Shown: positions 24,149 to 35,613, counted from the stretch's first letter. The stretch: DNA of 64,000 nt from Mikania micrantha (GCA_009363875.1 CM018692.1:322501-386500), one strand, 5' to 3'. Numbers and translations are program-made. The notes: generated by a model not told the origin, from the letters alone.

Positions 24149-24965
24149 AAACTTACTATTTATAGTAAGTTTCTATTTCGGGAAGGTTCCCACATTAGGC
24201 ATGCCATGCTAGAAATCATATTCCGATTATTCTAATATGCATATTTATCCTAAATGAGCATGTTATCACATAGCACATAATTACACTTAGCCGGTTAAGC
24301 ACGTTTCGTGCTCAAAAGTTACTAAATATAGTAAGTTCTCATAACACGTTGTCTCAATCATCAACTTTCATTCTATCATGATCCTAAGACTCTTGACATA
24401 ATCATGGCAACTCATCATGACCAAAACAAGTTATTATGAACAAGTTTTATAAACAAAGTTTCCATAAATGGAAACTTGTCACTAATACGCATATTTCCAA
24501 TATTCTAATGAGTCAAAATGCCTAATATCATTTTGTTAAATCCATATAGTCATGCCAATCATACTATAACATCTAGTTCACTAATAATTAGCAAGTTCAT
24601 AACAAAAAGTTACTATTTATAGTAACATTCCTAAAAATCACACTTTTAATGATGCTAACAACTCACATGCCTCAATAACATCATAAAACATCCTTCTAAG
24701 CATAAATTATAGATTTAAACATATGCATGTGGTCATCAACTCGTTTATTCGCATTTTTTCTTAACTAAAGTTACTATTTATAGTAACCGTCATGTTCTAG
24801 CACTTATTGATAACAATAACACTCCTAGCTCTCTTAGATCGTGTCAAATATCATAACTACAATATTTCAACATTAAAATCACATAAACAACATGGATCGT
24901 GCATGCATGTGACTATTTCATCAAAGATCACCATTTTATAACATTAAAGTTTCCAAATATGGAAA
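24149..24965. repeat. Array of six AT-rich hairpins in LTR
   Basis: Perfect inverted arms around 4-base loops. They are AAACTTACTA/TAGTAAGTTT (24149-24172), TTACTA/TAGTAA (24319-24334), AAGTTTCCA/TGGAAACTT (24556-64 style arms at 24456-24477), GTTACTA/TAGTAAC (24609-24626 and 24770-24787) and TTTCCA/TGGAAA (24950-24965). Loop centres are about 140-180 bases apart. Arm sequences differ in compensated pairs. On the minus strand they fall downstream of the putative TATA box, so they would lie in the transcribed leader. Confidence 0.7.
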
Positions 24966-25580
24966 TAATGCTATAAACCAACATTTTGACCACACATAAC
25001 ATCATAGATCATCCACATGACTTCCCATATCATCAAGATCCACATATTCATATTCAAAATCATTTGAATCAAGCTAGATCATACATGCATGCTATTAAAA
25101 GTATCCATTTTATAACAAAATCACCAAATAGCCATAAAATCAAGTCAAGATCACCATAGATCATCTTTAAATCATCAAGTCAGTAGGTATATAATCAAAT
25201 CACATATTGAAACAATCAAAAATTCGTGATTCAAGTGGTGATGGTGGTGCATGTGGGTATTTCCCATTGCATGTGGGCGTAATGGTGTCAAAAACACGAA
25301 ATGGTGCTAGAACTACCTCAAGGGTCTTCTTGGGTGCTTGAATATCACTGGAACAGAGGTGAAGAGCTTCAAGAACTCTTGAGATTTCTTCCACAGCAGC
25401 CCCAAGTCGTGTGAGTTGATGAATGGTGTTCCTATGCTTTAATCTCTTCAATACAAGCTTCCTTAGAGAGCTCTAATGGCTTCCAGAGGTTAGAATATGG
25501 TTTGCAGAGTGATAATGGTCGAGATAAGGGGTTTCAGTCGAGAGGAATAGAGTAGAGTCGACAGAAATGATGGCATCTTG

Positions 25581-25820
25581 GTTAAATAAAGATTTTGCGT
25601 GTTAGACGTCGTCGCGTACCGCGAAGCCTGACAAAAAGCTCCTCAGCGTACCGCTATGATTATAATAATCATTCGGTTCCCAAAACACGCCACGTATCGC
25701 GATGTAGGGAGATGATCAGTCGTCGCGTACCGCGACAGTTTTCGGAGAATTCAAATTCTCCCGCCTATGCATCGTGTACCGCGAAGGTTCATTTGGGTGC
25801 CCATCGCGTACCGCGATGGG
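25581..25820 (-). promoter_or_regulatory. Putative LTR promoter: TATA-like box plus CpG palindromes
   Basis: On the minus strand TTTATTTAAC (25590-25581) is preceded, 22 bases upstream, by a cluster of short palindromes with core CGCG-TAC-CGCG. They are at 25612-25624, 25645-25655, about 25690-25702, 25723-25735, 25772-25784 and 25801-25819. The last has 8-base arms CCATCGCG/CGCGATGG. The same spacing occurs in the solo LTR at 30493. TATA and start site are predictions. Confidence 0.5.
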
Positions 25821-26157
25821 TCCCAGTTGAGCCCAATAAGCCCAATTTCATTGCTTTGAACCGAATTTCTCGGTTACGATCATCGTTTCTCGACATATGA
25901 ACATTGTTCTAACTAATTTAGGTTCCCGAGAACCTAAGTGCGGTGAAAGTAAACTGTGATTTGATTCGTTCACCAACGCTCGTTATTCAAGACACGTGCA
26001 AGTGTTATGCGATAATTCGTCAAATTATCGGTGCGTTTGGACTGTCGTGCCATGTGTCACACTAAACATTCATTATTCTAGTGTCACGTATGAAATAATA
26101 ATACACATTATTATTAATATAATGTTAGTGCTGACCTGGAAATTGCGAGGTGTCACA

Positions 26158-26170
26158 TCATCCCCCAGTT
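26158..26170 (-). promoter_or_regulatory. Chromovirus polypurine tract
   Basis: Minus-strand AACTGGGGGATGA abuts the 3' LTR start TGTGACA. It is the expected site for plus-strand DNA priming. Confidence 0.8.
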
Positions 26171-26192
26171 AATAGGAATTTCGTCCCGAAAT

Positions 26193-27723
26193 TCAGTTCG
26201 TGTTGCTGGGGTTAGCCTGGTCGGAGAATAAGTGAGGGTATTTCTTTTTCATTTGGTCCTCTCGTTCCCAGGTGTATTCCGGTCCACGCCGTGAGTTCCA
26301 TCGCACCTTAACTATAGGTATGCGACTAAGTTTGAGCCTTTTGATTTCTCGGTCCATAATTTCCACCGGTTCCTCAACGAAGTGAAGTTGTTCGTCAATC
26401 TAAATTTCCTCTAAACGAATTGCGAGCGTTTCGTCCGATAAGCACTTCTTGAGGTTTGATACGTGGAATACGTTATGTACGCTGCTCAATTCCTGCGGTA
26501 GCTGTAGCTCGTAGGCCACGGGGCCAATACGTTTTGTGATTTCGAATGGTCCGATGTAACGAGGATTTAACTTTCCCCGCTTCCCGAATCGGATCAGTCC
26601 CTTCCATGGCGAGACTTTAAGAAGTACACGGTCTCCCCTGGAATTCCTAAGGTTTGCGTTTTTTATCGGCGTAACTCTTTTGTCGGTCCCGAGTTGCTGC
26701 CATTCTGTTACGTATCTGCACGATCTTCTCAGTTGCCTCGTGCACAAGCTCGGGTCCGGTCAGTTGACTTTCACCAACTTCTGCCCAACAGAGTGGTGAT
26801 CTACACTTACGCCCGTAAAGTGCTTCAAAAGGTGCAGCTCCAATGCTGGTGTGATAACTGTTGTTATATGAGAACTCCAACAAAGGTAGGTGAGTCTCCC
26901 AGTTGTTACCGAAGTCTATCACACATGCTCGAAGCATATCTTCCAGCATTTGGATGGTTCGTTCACTTTGACCATCCGTCTGCGGGTGATAGGCAGTGCT
27001 CATATCCAACCTTGTTCCAAGTGCCTTATGTAAGGACTTCCAAAAATGTGCCGTAAAACGGCTATCTCAGTCAGATATTATGGAGATTGGAACTCCATGT
27101 CTAGAAATGAATTCTTTCAGGTAAATTCGGGTTAACTTCTCCAATTTATCAGTTTCTTTAATTGGCAGAAAGTGTGCCGATTTCGTGAGTCGATCTACGA
27201 TAACCCAGATAGTCGCAACCACTTGCCGTTTTTGGTAGCTTGGTGATAAAATCCATGGAAATCTGCTCCCATTTCCAAACTGGTATTTCCGGTTGTTGGA
27301 GTAACCCTAACGGTTTCTGATATTAGACTTTTACCTTAGAGCAAGTCAAGCACTTGCTCACATAAGTCGCAAATTCCGACTTCATGTTAGGCCACCAATA
27401 AGTTGTCTTTAGGTCGTGGTACATTTTTTCAGAGCCTGGATGTACTGAGTATCGGCTCTTGTGAGCTTCATCCATCACTACTTCTCTTAATCCTCCGTAG
27501 CGAGGAATCCATATTCGATCCATTAGGTAGTAAGTTTCGTCGTCTTTCTCCTTCATTTGTTTATCCATTCCTCGCATGGCCTCGAGGGTGAGGTTTTCAG
27601 TTTTCAGAGCTTCTTGTTGCGCGATTCGGATATGATTTGGCAGCTCTGAGTGAATGGTGAGTTGTAGTGCTCGTACGCGTTTCGTGGTTTCTTTTCTGCT
27701 TAACGCGTCAGCCACTACGTTAG
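26193..27723 (-). pseudogene. Chromovirus integrase and chromodomain, broken
   Basis: Starting at the end of RNase H (VADALSRKE near 27715), the minus strand shows the zinc-binding region (HPGSEKMYHDLK..YWWPNM, C..C) and fragments of the catalytic core (MDFITKLPKT; DSRFT; TAYHPQTDGQSERTIQ). Then come LLEFSYNNSYH and the C-terminal GDRVLLKVSPWKG..RFGKRGKL. A chromodomain follows with EIMDREIKRL, VKVRW, PEYTWE and KYPHLF, ending in TGA at 26193-26195. Visible breaks are a stop at 26400-26402, a frame change near 26650-26680, a stop at 27067-27069 just before the second catalytic Asp region, and several frame changes at 27200-27320. The first five bases of this block are the target duplication of the solo LTR to its right. 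Confidence 0.85.
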
Positions 27724-29365
27724 TGATGTGTGCAAAGTAGTTTAATTAAAACTAATAAAAATCAAAACTAACCTAGACACTAAGTAATACTCTAGACTCT
27801 CTAAACTAAACTACTAACAGGTAAGTGAACCTATCGAAAAGCAAGTCCGGATATCGAACCCAAAGACTCCTATAGAAAGTGAAAAATAGACTAAATTTCT
27901 TATCAATACAAATGACTTAAATTAAATTAATTGTTTGAAAGGGGGGTTGGTAAACAACTGATTAAACTGAAATTAATAAAATCTGGAAAACCTAATTACG
28001 ACTCAAGTTGGAAAATGCAACTAAAATTCACGAATGATGAAATGACTACCTAGGGTTTACTTTATACATATTTAATGCGTTTAGATTGATTATGGAACTT
28101 ATGTTTGGAACCGGGATCTTTGAATTTTAACTTATCAACAAATTAGAGATTCTTTAACCATTTTCAAAGATTTCAACTAAAATGTCTATAAGTATTTTAA
28201 ATACCGGTTTTGGTTAATTACTCTCACAAGTTAACCAACCCGTCAATGATATATCCTAAAGACCATCTACCTCACGGAAATGAAAGTCTCAATGCAAGAA
28301 ATGCAAGGGATAATAAGGAAATTCATCTTGGATTTAGCATACAAGACTATGCTCAACTTACCTAATTTTGGTCTTTTCACAAAGAATTTAACTAGTTATT
28401 AAACATGCAAGATATACTAACAAACCCTCACCTCACGGCTATTGAATTTGGTTAAACATCTAATTCGTTTGTGACCTAATCATCCTTCCTATGAATCACT
28501 ACGTCTAGTAATCCATCCACAAATCAAAAACACCAAGTAAATGACCTAGCATGCGCCTATTACACGAAAGACATTCGCCAAAGCACATGAGGAAACAATA
28601 ACTCAATCACAAACATAATAAACATTCATATGCATCCAAGAATCCAAACCAAATCATTAAACCATTGAAAAACCCAAACTTGTTCCACAATCAATCGTTA
28701 TAAGGATCAAACATGCATATTTATCAAACCCTAGGTGGTCTAAAAGATTGAGCCACAGATCATACTAAATAAACAGTAAGAACTAATGTCAAAACAAATC
28801 TCCAATATCATTCAAATGAGAATAACAAGAAAGAAAGAAGAACCGATCACGTCACACCCTTCGGATCACTCGTCTAGGGCTTCCCGATGATCCAACTCGA
28901 TTCCAATCTTATCTCCTTGCTTCCTCGCAGCCGTTTCCCAAACATTAAACTCGATTTTCTGAAATTACAACCCTGTCGCGCTACGCGACAGGCTTCTCAC
29001 AACCCTTCGCGCTACGCGAGGGAACCCACTACCCGACAAAATAGCTGGGTCAAACCCATAATCATTAAAAAGGGCAGAATTGTAATTTCCACCTGTCGCG
29101 CTACGCGACAGGGTTTCATGTGTCTGCCGCGATACGCAACAAGGTAAATTTTGCAGCTTTTGTCTTCTTTTGTATTCAGGTCTGTTCTCGTCTAGCCGGG
29201 AGCTCGTTCTCTTGATCTTTTATGCCATAATAACATGTTTATTACCTGCAAGCAACAATTTATGGACATGTGAAGAACCAGCATCAATCGACTCTAAAAA
29301 CGTATAAAACTATACAAAAACTGAATAAAAACAAATAGAAAATAGATGTGTTTCACAACACATCA
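27724..29365. mobile_element. Solo LTR, TGATGTGT...ACACATCA family
   Basis: 1642 bp with perfectly inverted 8-base ends, inserted in the chromovirus between RNase H and integrase. Target duplication is GTTAG (27719-27723) and ATTAG (29366-29370), with one difference. No PBS, PPT or coding region is present, so it is a solo LTR. The TGATGTGT-type end is often seen in Tat/Athila-type gypsy LTRs, but lineage is inference. Near its right side it carries CpG palindromes with arms CCTGTCGCG/CGCGACAGG (28972-28992 and 29092-29112) and degenerate relatives at 29004 and 29123. Confidence 0.8.
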
Positions 29366-29370
29366 ATTAG

Positions 29371-30492
29371 CCTTCCCGGGATGGTACTTGATAGCACAGT
29401 CATAATCGCCTATTAGCTCGACCCATCGACGTTGTCTCATGTTCAGTTCCTTCTGGTCGAAAATGTGCTTTAGGATTTTATGATCGGTGAATATAGTGCC
29501 CTTGGTGCCGTACAGATAGTGTCGCCAGATCTTCAGTGCGAACACCACGACTCCTAATTCCAAGTCATGGGTTGTGTAGTTCTTCTCGTGCACTTTCAGC
29601 TGTCGTGACGCATAAGCTATGACTTTCTCGCGTCGCATTAACACACAACCGAGTCCTTGTTTCGATGCGTCGCAATACACCACGAAGTCTTCGCACTCGT
29701 CCAAAGTGATAAGATCGGTGCACTGCACAATTTCTGCTTCAATAAGTCGAAGGCAGTTTCTTGTTTCTCTCCCCGTTCGAACTTTTTGTCTTTATGTGTC
29801 AGGGATGTCAATGATTTCGCGATCTTCGAGAATCCCTCGATAAATTTCCTGTAGTACCCGGCCAATCCCAGGAACTGTCGCACCTCAGTCGGAATCTTGG
29901 GTGCTGCCCAGTTCTTAATGGCCTCAATCTTGGCTGGGTCTACATGTATCCCTTTCTCGTTCACTACGTGTCCAAGAAATTGGATTTCGCGAATCCAAAA
30001 TTCGCATTTGGAAAACTTCGCGTATAGTTGTTTCGTCTTCAGTAGTTCCAAGACCAGTCTCAAGTGGTCGGCATGTTCTTCCCGAGTCTTGGAGTAAATC
30101 AGGATATCATCTATAAATACAATTACGAATTTGTCAAGATATAGCTTGCACACCCGATTCATGAGATCCATGAATACAGCTGGTGCGTTGGTCAGTCCGA
30201 AGGGCATGACCAGAAACTCGTAATGTCCGTATCGTGTTCTAAAGGTTGTCTACGGTATATCCTCCTCTTGTATTCTTAGTTGATGGTAACCGGATCTTTA
30301 ATCGATCTTCGAATAGTAGTTTGACCCTTGCAGCTCGTCAAACAGATCGTCTATCCGTGGTAACGGGTATCAATTTTTAATCGTTACCTTGTTCAATTCC
30401 CGGTAGTCGATGCACATCTGGAATGTTTCGTCCTTTTTCTTCACAAACAAGACCGGTGCTCCCCAAGGTAAGAAGCTCGGTCGGATAAATCC
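29371..30492 (-). pseudogene. Chromovirus reverse transcriptase and RNase H, broken
   Basis: RT motifs in order on the minus strand are CIDYRELN, YHQLRI, MPFGLTNAP, the catalytic VFIDDILIYSK, QFLGHVV and LAGYYRKFI. RNase H follows with VYCDASKQGLGCVLM, ASRQLK and TDHKILKHI. RT would copy genomic RNA, and RNase H remove it, in the virus-like particle. Breaks are stops in the 30220-30380 stretch and a frame change near 29640-29730. The frame is interrupted at both ends by solo-LTR insertions. Confidence 0.85.
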
Positions 30493-31646
30493 TGTCACAC
30501 CCCCAAATTCCCACTCGTGGTGTCAGTCCACGTGGGTGTGACGTGTCCAGAATCACAGCTCAAGGTCGTATAGAACAACTCTATATGCGTTTACAAATCC
30601 AAGTTTGACACATACACTTAACAAAACAATTTGCAGCGGAATAGAAGTTGTCATAATGTGTTGCAGCGGAAAATTAATTGTTTTACAAAATGCAGCGGAA
30701 ATGTAAATAGTTTAACACATCATTGTTTAACAGGATAAAAGTAAATTGTTTTCAAATGACAAGACACGATGCATGTATGTTCCTAATGCTCGTCCCTTAG
30801 TGTGCGCATTCCTGTCATCCATAGTTTGCTAGTTACCTGAGAATACAAGTTTAAAAAGTGTCAACACAATGGTTGGTGAGTTCACAGGTTTTGATATACA
30901 TATAGTAATAAAAGTGTGTCATGCTGTTTATCATATGTTAGTACCGAGCCCTTGGCCCAAAGTGTCAGTGCGTCACTACCGAACTAGACTTGTTAGTCTT
31001 TGCCTCCGCCATGTCTCGTAATAACATGGCAAGATAGGTCAAGTTTTCACGTGTTATGACATCCAGTCAATATTTCGCCACGCGGGGTTAGTCACACCCC
31101 AAACGGATCCATTCAAACTCGCCTCGTTGTTTGTACATTAACGGTAAGACTTTGTGAGGACTTCTTACGATTACAACACTTAATGTTTGTCTAATAAACC
31201 AGCATACACCAAAATGTTTGTACAGTAATAGATGTTTGACTCGATGCAACAAGTATTCTCCCCCTATTTAAAAGCGTTTGAAAAAGAGTAAAGAGGGGCC
31301 GTAAACTCACCTTAGTGATATAAATGTACGTAAGCGTAAGCTCCTGATTCGTCAAGTAGCACGTCGGTCACCGGCAACCTATATCGTATACCGTATGTGA
31401 GTTCGTGTAAGTGACCGTGCTAGTGTTTGTGTTGGTGCCCGTGTTCGTGTCCGACAACCCTTGGTCGTTCATGTTTGTCCGTGTCGGTCTACAATTGACC
31501 GTGTTTGACCATGTTTGACCGTGTTTGACCAAAGTTAACCATGTCAAGTCAACGACTCGTTGGTGAACCGTGTGACGGTTTGTGAATCGTGTAGCAATCG
31601 TGTAAGTGCTTGTCGTGTGCAAAACGCGTAGATCGCGTCTATGGAC

Positions 31647-32290
31647 AACTTACTATTTATAGTAAGTTTCCATTTATAGAAAGTTCACCAAGCATAACGG
31701 TTTTATAGTTCTAGCATGTTCAATAGTCCTACGTGATCATGTTAACACATAGCACATTATCATACAAGGTCACATAAGTCGTTTATAACATGTTTGCACA
31801 TAAAAGTTTCCTAAAATGGAAAGTTTCCATTTCTAGCATACGTGACATCGGAAACCATCTAACTTAGCATTTAATCATTATATTATAGCATATCAAGTCA
31901 CTTAGCATGCTCAAATCGTACAAAATGTTTACGAGTCGGTTTTTGTAAAAATAAAGTTACTAAATATAGTAACTTTATGGTTTTTCATGAAAACAATCAT
32001 TTTAACATTTCCAATCCTAATTTCTCATAATCCACCATCATAATAATCAATCTAGCATTACTTTAAACATACCAATATAGTCCAAATCATTACTTAACAT
32101 GACTTCAACAAATAAAGTTACTAAAAATAGTAACTTATCACATATGACCATAATCATCATTAAAATCATAATCTAAACATTCAAATCATCATATTATCAA
32201 CCTAAGAGCAATTCTACATACATGCATGTTCACCATATCATTCCTAACACCATTTTGTAAATAAAAAGTTACTATAAATAGAAAGTTTCA
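31647..32290. repeat. AT-rich hairpin array in solo LTR
   Basis: Inverted arms around 4-base loops: AACTTACTA/TAGTAAGTT (31647-31668), a TTTCC/GGAAA pair near 31805-31822, ATAAAGTTACTA/TAGTAACTTTAT (31951-31978, 12-base perfect stem), AAGTTACTA/TAGTAACTT (32115-32136), and an imperfect one near 32275-32290. Loop centres are about 150-160 bases apart. Confidence 0.7.
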
Positions 32291-32915
32291 TCAAAAATAG
32301 CTTTTTCAACCATTTCAACATCATCTAAACATGTAATCATCCTTCAATCTCATTCATGAACATTTCTATATACTCACTATCATCCTAAACATCATGGATC
32401 GTACATGCATGGCAATATATTGTCACAAATCATCATTTTAAGCACCAAGGCTTAAACCCATCATCATAAATCATCATAAAACATCATATAATCACTTTAG
32501 ATCATCATAAAACATAGTGAGATCAACAAACCCAGAAAACAAACTCGTGCATGTGAGCCATGGGTGTTTGCATGTGGGTTTTACCACATGCATGTGTGTG
32601 TAGTGGTGAGAAATGGACATTCTAGCCATGGGGGAATGTAAATACTACCTTCTAATGCTTCTTGATTGCTAGAACGATGCTTGAGCAGCTTCTAAGACTC
32701 CTGGATCGTTGGATTCGACAAGTGCAAGAAGGGAGGGATGGTGCTCAAGCTTATATGACCTTCTCCTTTGAGTTCTCTAAGCTTCCCAAGCTTCAAATGA
32801 GGTCTCTAATGGCTTCCAATGCTGTTGCAGGTGTGTAGAGGAAGAAGAAAGTCGAAAAGTTGAGTGTGCAGTCGAAGAAAATGATTAAGGTAGAGTAGGA
32901 TATGATTTTCATGGG

Positions 32916-33071
32916 TTTATAAAGATTTTCTGCGAACTGGGAATTGTCGCGTAGCGCGACACGGTGCAAAGTAGGTCTCGCGTAGCGCGAGGGATCTCGG
33001 GTTCAAATTTCCCCCATCCACCTGTCGCGTATCGCGAGAGGGTCCTTGTGGGCCTTCGCGTAGCGCGACAG
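32916..33071 (-). promoter_or_regulatory. Putative solo-LTR promoter: TATA box plus CpG palindromes
   Basis: TTTATAAA (32916-32923) reads as a TATA box in the minus direction. Twenty-two bases upstream starts a palindrome cluster with core CGCG-TAG-CGCG. It includes TGTCGCG/CGCGACA (32945-32961) and CTCGCG/CGCGAG (32977-32991), with imperfect ones at 33023-33040 and 33054-33071. Confidence 0.5.
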
Positions 33072-33430
33072 ATCCATTGAAGAGCCCAATAGGCCCATTT
33101 TCATTAGTTCGATCCGTTCGTCGTCGTTTTCACGTCTACGAACTATCGTTTGGCCTTGTTTGAACTTCCTAGTTCAATGTGTGAGTGTTTCGTGGGGTTT
33201 CGAGTGTTGTGCTACACGATGTGCTTGACGTTCACCAACGTTCGTGTGTTTTGACACGTGTGTGTTGTTTGTCGATAATTCCACGAATTATCTAGTCATG
33301 TGTAAGTGTTCGTACTGTCGTGCCACGTGTCACACTAAATTAATCTAATTCTAGTGCCACGGGTACATAAAGTATTTAAATAACCATTTAAATAAATAAT
33401 AATCTGACCTGGAAATTACGGGGTGTCACA

Positions 33431-33720
33431 AATCCTTTATCTAATAACTCTTGCAGTTGATTAGATAGTTCCTGCATTTCAGTAGGAGCCAATCGGTATG
33501 GTGCCTTGGCTATCGGTGCAGCTCCTGGTGTTAGGTCTATCTGAAACTCCACTTGTCGCTTCGGTGGTAGTCCAGGTAGATCGTCAGGAAAGACTTCAGG
33601 AAAATCGCAGAGGACAACGATGTCCTTGATCTTCCGTTCCTTCTTTGGTTGTTCAGTAATAAGTGCCAGGATAGCCGTGTATCCCTTCTTCAAGTATTTG
33701 CTTGCCTTCATGCAGGACAT
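33431..33720 (-). pseudogene. Chromovirus pol: protease-RT linker and RT start
   Basis: The frame contains DFPEVFPDDLPGLPP, QVEFQIDLTPGA, PYRLAPTEM and LQELLDKGF, the conserved N-terminal part of the gypsy RT. It runs into the solo-LTR junction, beyond which the RT continues at 30492. It would be contiguous with the protease frame upstream but is separated by a stop at about 33721-33726. Confidence 0.85.
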
Positions 33721-33725
33721 TATGT

Positions 33726-34211
33726 TTAAGGGTACACCACGCCTTTATCCTTGAATTGAGATCTACTCTCCACTCGGTAATGTAACTCGTACAATCTTCT
33801 CGTTACATACGATCTCGGCATGGTTAGCAGATAACCATTCCATCCAATCAACACGTCGAAATTCCCGAGAGTTACTGGCATCAAATCAATCCCCAGTTCG
33901 TGGTCTACTAGCATCGAAACACACCCTTTGATGATGTGTTGCGTCTCGATCAGCTTACCGTCCGCTAACTCTACGGTGTACTTATAGTCTAGTGGTGTTG
34001 GGGTCATATTAAGTAATTTACTAAAGTCACTAGAGATAAAACTCCTATCGGAACCGGTATCAAATAATATGCTAGCGTAGACATTATTTAAAAGAAACGT
34101 ACCGGTAACGACGTTAGGATCATCTTTTGCTTCTCCCGAGCCAATCACAAAGGCTCGTCCTTTGGCTGCGCCTCCTCCACCCTTTTTCAGTTGCGGGCAA
34201 TCCCTACGCAT
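33726..34211 (-). pseudogene. Chromovirus aspartic protease
   Basis: A retropepsin-like domain of about 160 codons. The catalytic triplet is DTG at residues 51-53 within ILFDTGSDRSFIS, and a downstream GNFDVLIGWNGYL stretch matches the usual protease C-terminal region. The usual family triplet is DSG, so DTG is acceptable. It processes the gag-pol polyprotein. A TGA at 34212-34214 in the last zinc knuckle cuts it off from gag. Confidence 0.85.
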
Positions 34212-34214
34212 GTG

Positions 34215-35150
34215 TCACGGCTTACCACATTCATAACACCCTTTGAGAGTGTTTTGGTTGTTGTTGTTCTGGGTGACGTTGTGGTTGGGGTTTGATCGGC
34301 ACTCCTTGGCTACATGCCCATTTCTGCCACAGTTGGTGTACTTAGCCCTTTTGCACGAGCCAAAGTGGTGGTAGTTACAGCTATTGCATTCCGGGCTGTT
34401 GCCCTGATATCCCCCTTTGCCTTGAGTGCTTGGCTGGGTGGCAGTGAAGACCTTAGCAGGTGTTGGCCGGTGCTGGGTTGGTTGTTGTGGTGAGAAGGTA
34501 CGGTTATTACTGGGTTCCCACTTCCTCTTGGGCTCTTGGAGTTTCAGATGCTCACTCCTTTTCGGCAGTTTGCCCTGAGCTACTGCTTGATCGGTTAATT
34601 TGTGGGCTAACCGAATCAGTGGATGGATGGTAGTGAGGTCGGAAGCGGTCACCATGCTTTGTATCTGCTCTGGCAACCAACTGATGAATTGCTCGATCTT
34701 TTTGTACTCCGGCGTCACCATTGTCGGGCACAGCTTGCACAGTTTGTGGAATCGGGTACAGTATTTCTCAATTTCAGATTCCACCATTTTGTGTACCCAA
34801 AACTCCTCCTCGAGTTTCCTGATTTCATCGCGTGGGCAGTATTCATCATGAAGCATTATGGTGAATTCCTCCCACAGAATAGCGTTTGCAGCCTCGAGTC
34901 CTAGGGTCTGGACATGTGAATTCCACCAGGTGAGGGTTGGTCCCTCCAGAGTCCTGGTGGCGAATTTGACTCGGTTTTCCTCTAAGCACTCAGCCATAGA
35001 GAAGACTGACTCCAGTTTTTCAATCCAGCGAAGCAGTCCCACTGCTCCCTCAGTCCCTTGGAATTTATGAGGATGGCAACTCAGGAAAGCTTTAAACGAG
35101 CATCCCTTTGTCGCGCTCCCTTGAGATCCTGTGCCTCGGAATCCATTGTT
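34215..35150 (-). pseudogene. Chromovirus gag capsid and zinc knuckles
   Basis: The retrotransposon gag domain reads WIEKLESVF, LEGPTLTWWNSH and EYCPRDEIRKLE, followed by a basic linker and up to three CCHC-like motifs: CNSCNYHHFGSC, a second lacking its first Cys (Tyr instead), and a third ending in GCYECGKP where TGA replaces the Gly codon. A frame change near 35045-35060 separates the beginning of gag. It forms the particle shell and binds genomic RNA. Confidence 0.85.
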
Positions 35151-35613
35151 ACGTGTTAGTGTCAGCGTTGTCTATGCTAAGTTAGTCATGTTAGGCAGGT
35201 GTTAGTACCGTTGTTGGTGCCACTAGTTTCGTTGGCGTGATGGTTGGCCTCGTATTCAGCAATGGCTTTGTTGACCCGACGGTCAACCATCATTTTGATT
35301 GTTGCCGCTCCGATCTTGCGCTTAGGGTTTCAGACGTAGGTTCTCCTTCCAGACTTGGTCGGATTCTATATGGAAAGGTTAGAGTGTCAGTCATCATGAG
35401 TTAGAGTGCCATTCAGATGTCATGTCAGATGTTACGTTAGATGTTAGCAAACAACCATAGTTAGAATGTACAGTAAATAAAACAAAACATCATTTCCATT
35501 AATAGAAATTTTGAAGTACAATACTTTTCAAAGGAGAATAATACTACGAGTTTGTACGAACACATCCCACTCGTCTAGGCAATACAAGAGAAATAGAAAA
35601 TAAAATAGCCTAT

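Larger units (their letters stand above)
23077..26157 (-). repeat. Chromovirus 3' LTR (3.08 kb)
   Basis: Begins TGTCACACCCC and ends GGTGTCACA on the plus strand, and is near-identical to the interrupted LTR at 36505-42562. By eye about 20 differences occur in the first 380 bases at the left end and far fewer afterwards. It contains a TATA-like box with palindromes upstream (25581-25820), a hairpin array (24149-24965) and an 83-codon minus-strand frame (25200-25451) with no recognised function. Confidence 0.92.
30493..33430. mobile_element. Solo LTR related to the chromovirus LTR
   Basis: 2938 bp, TGTCACACCCC...GGTGTCACA ends, exact target duplication AATCC (30488-30492 and 33431-33435). It splits the RT gene within a DKGF-IRP stretch. 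The ends resemble the host element LTR but the body is diverged, so it is a different family or subfamily. It carries its own CpG palindromes (32945-33071), TATA box and AT-hairpin array (31647-32290) in the same order as the host LTR. No internal genes. Confidence 0.88.

Noticed and set aside
25200..25451. 83-codon minus-strand frame, identical in both chromovirus LTRs (also 38646-38897) and truncated at 45603-45794
   Set aside because: Identity follows from LTR identity. The related solo LTR has no equivalent intact frame, so conservation as a protein is unsupported.
25801..25819. CAMTA-binding CGCG boxes
   Set aside because: The core is CGCG, but flanking T and A do not meet the vCGCGb consensus on either strand, so a CAMTA role is not claimed.
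24149..25820. Regularly spaced short inverted repeats considered as a CRISPR-like array
   Set aside because: Units are hairpins with differing arms in a plant LTR, spacing is 140-180 bases, and no cas genes occur. They are better treated as LTR structure.
25595..25900. Plus-strand Arg/Val/Pro-rich frame with repeated RVPR
   Set aside because: It is the translation of the CpG palindrome cluster, antisense to the element; similar spurious frames arise at 28887-29147 and 46045-46251.
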